Shown here: positions 63,282 to 64,000 of the stretch, piece after piece | Layout: every line of letters starts with the position of its first letter | How positions within the stretch are numbered: the stretch's first letter is position 1 | DNA from: Olsenella sp. | GTDB lineage: Bacteria; Actinomycetota; Coriobacteriia; Coriobacteriales; Atopobiaceae | Length of the DNA: 64,000 nt | Direction of reading: 5' to 3' | Assembly (NCBI GenBank): GCA_022648325.1 | Contig: JALCMG010000006.1 | Span: 62,001 to 126,000 of the forward strand | Translations under genes and position numbers: made by a program | Notes under the pieces: model-generated | The model's database searches: none | The model's input: the letters and a program-made list of their open reading frames with translations, nothing else | What the model was told of the DNA's origin: nothing

Positions 63282-63749
63282 ATGTTCAGACCAATGAGGC
63301 GCATCAAGCAGCAGCTCTCGCATGAGGAGTGCGAGGAGGTCCTCCTCTCCGAGCGACGCGGCGCCCTCTCCGTTCACGGCGAGGATGGCTACCCCTACGG
63401 CGTTCCCATGGATTACCTGTACGATCAGGGAAAGATCTACTTCCACGGCGCAAAGGTCGGCCACAAGATTGATGCAATCAAGGCCGACAACCGCGTCTCG
63501 TTCACGGTCTTTGACAAGGGCGTTGCGGTCGACGGCAAGATTGGACCCAACGTTAGAAGCGTCATCGTCTTTGGACGGGTCACGCCCTTGGAAACAACGC
63601 CAGAGACCCTCCAGATAGCCCGGCGCCTGGGCGAGAAGTACAATCCCGCCGGCTACGTGGCTGACGAGCTCAAGCGCACGGCCGAGAGGATCCAGGTGCT
63701 CGAGCTGGCAGTGGACCACATGACCGGGAAGCGCGTGAACGAGTCATAG
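63282..63749 (+). CDS. Pyridoxamine 5'-phosphate oxidase-like FMN-binding protein
   Basis: 155-residue split-barrel flavoprotein of the NimA/HugZ-like group. The start is placed at ATG 63282, 6 bp after AAGGAG; the upstream ATG 63276 abuts that site. It begins MFRPMRRIKQQLSHEECEEV and shows RRGALSVHGEDGYPYGVPMDY, then IYFHGAKVGHKIDAIKADNR and FTVFDKG. The RRG...G-D-x-P-Y-x-V-P pattern is typical of nitroimidazole-reductase-like proteins in anaerobes. The substrate is unknown. Confidence 0.85.
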   Translation: MFRPMRRIKQQLSHEECEEVLLSERRGALSVHGEDGYPYGVPMDYLYDQGKIYFHGAKVGHKIDAIKADNRVSFTVFDKGVAVDGKIGPNVRSVIVFGRVTPLETTPETLQIARRLGEKYNPAGYVADELKRTAERIQVLELAVDHMTGKRVNES

Positions 63750-63791
63750 CCCGGCTTTGGGCGCGGGCGCACGAACAAGCAAGAATCGAGG

Positions 63792-64000
63792 ATGGACGTG
63801 GCACTGGTAGGGGCCCTCATCAACGGCCTCGAGGCCGCATTCGGCAGCGTTCTCGGCCTTCTCTCCAAGGGGCGCGTCTCCGATCGCCTCGGAGACTTTC
63901 TCCTCAAGGGGCAGGGACTCGCCGTGGTGCTCGTTGCCATGCAGGGGATGATGCGTGGCGGCAACGTTGCCATTGTCACGCTATCGCTCGCGCTGGGGTC
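63792..64000 (+). CDS. DUF554 family membrane protein, 3' cut by window edge
   Basis: The frame from ATG 63792 stays open to the right edge (69 codons visible). It begins MDVALVGALINGLEAAFGSV, a hydrophobic first segment, then a basic loop (SKGRVSDRLGDFLLKG) and a second segment (GLAVVLVAMQGMM). This matches the opening of DUF554 membrane proteins (gTxxNaxxIxxGxxxG, then LKKGIPERI-like). The function of the family is unknown. Confidence 0.65.
   Translation, partial: MDVALVGALINGLEAAFGSVLGLLSKGRVSDRLGDFLLKGQGLAVVLVAMQGMMRGGNVAIVTLSLALG

Overview
The window is a GC-rich bacterial chromosome segment, most likely from the class Coriobacteriia (Olsenella, Atopobium or Collinsella-like). That placement is an inference. 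It rests on the GC-heavy codon use, actinobacterial markers such as a SepIVA-like coiled-coil protein beside coaD, the Firmicutes-type class III fructose bisphosphatase, and frequent TTG and GTG starts. I found no rRNA, tRNA, CRISPR array, intact transposase or prophage.

Layout. 1-4.1 kb: an AI-2 (autoinducer-2) import and processing operon in the order lsrC (cut by the left edge), lsrD, lsrB, lsrF. 4.2-19.2 kb: a long plus-strand housekeeping run with Asp23, fakA, recG, rsmD, coaD, a SepIVA-like gene, yceD, rpmF, plsX, acpP, rnc, smc, ftsY and ffh. These cover fatty-acid activation, envelope growth, RNA processing, chromosome condensation and protein targeting. 19.2-24.1 kb: a repeat-filled gap, a minus-strand L,D-transpeptidase, an SpoU methyltransferase and fbp. 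24.2-31 kb: ftsH, then a T-box leader controlling ileS, lspA and an RluD-type pseudouridine synthase. 31-36.7 kb: a membrane glycosyltransferase, guaB, and a convergent XpaC/TelA pair.

37-42.4 kb: a LytTR response regulator and a membrane histidine kinase with a degenerate ATPase domain. They are divergent from a large membrane-tethered GH3 enzyme whose domains are in permuted order. 42.4-50.5 kb is the most accessory-looking part. It has a frameshifted DUF4230 gene, a MerR-like gene broken by one in-frame TGA, leuS, an unknown membrane protein, a LuxR-HTH/transmembrane/PASTA protein, a tiny membrane protein, a 5'-truncated amino-acid permease and several repeats. 50.6-62.2 kb is the translation and replication operon rimP, nusA, infB, rbfA, DHH phosphoesterase, truB, ribF, dnaG, rpoD. 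The right edge has yaaA, an FMN-binding pyridoxamine-oxidase-like protein and a partial DUF554 gene.

The most interesting signals are the LuxR-TM-PASTA protein, the LsrB with two changed AI-2 contact residues, a 48-bp palindrome family found at four gaps (twice as pairs exactly 61 bp apart), and the degenerate kinase beside the permuted GH3 enzyme.
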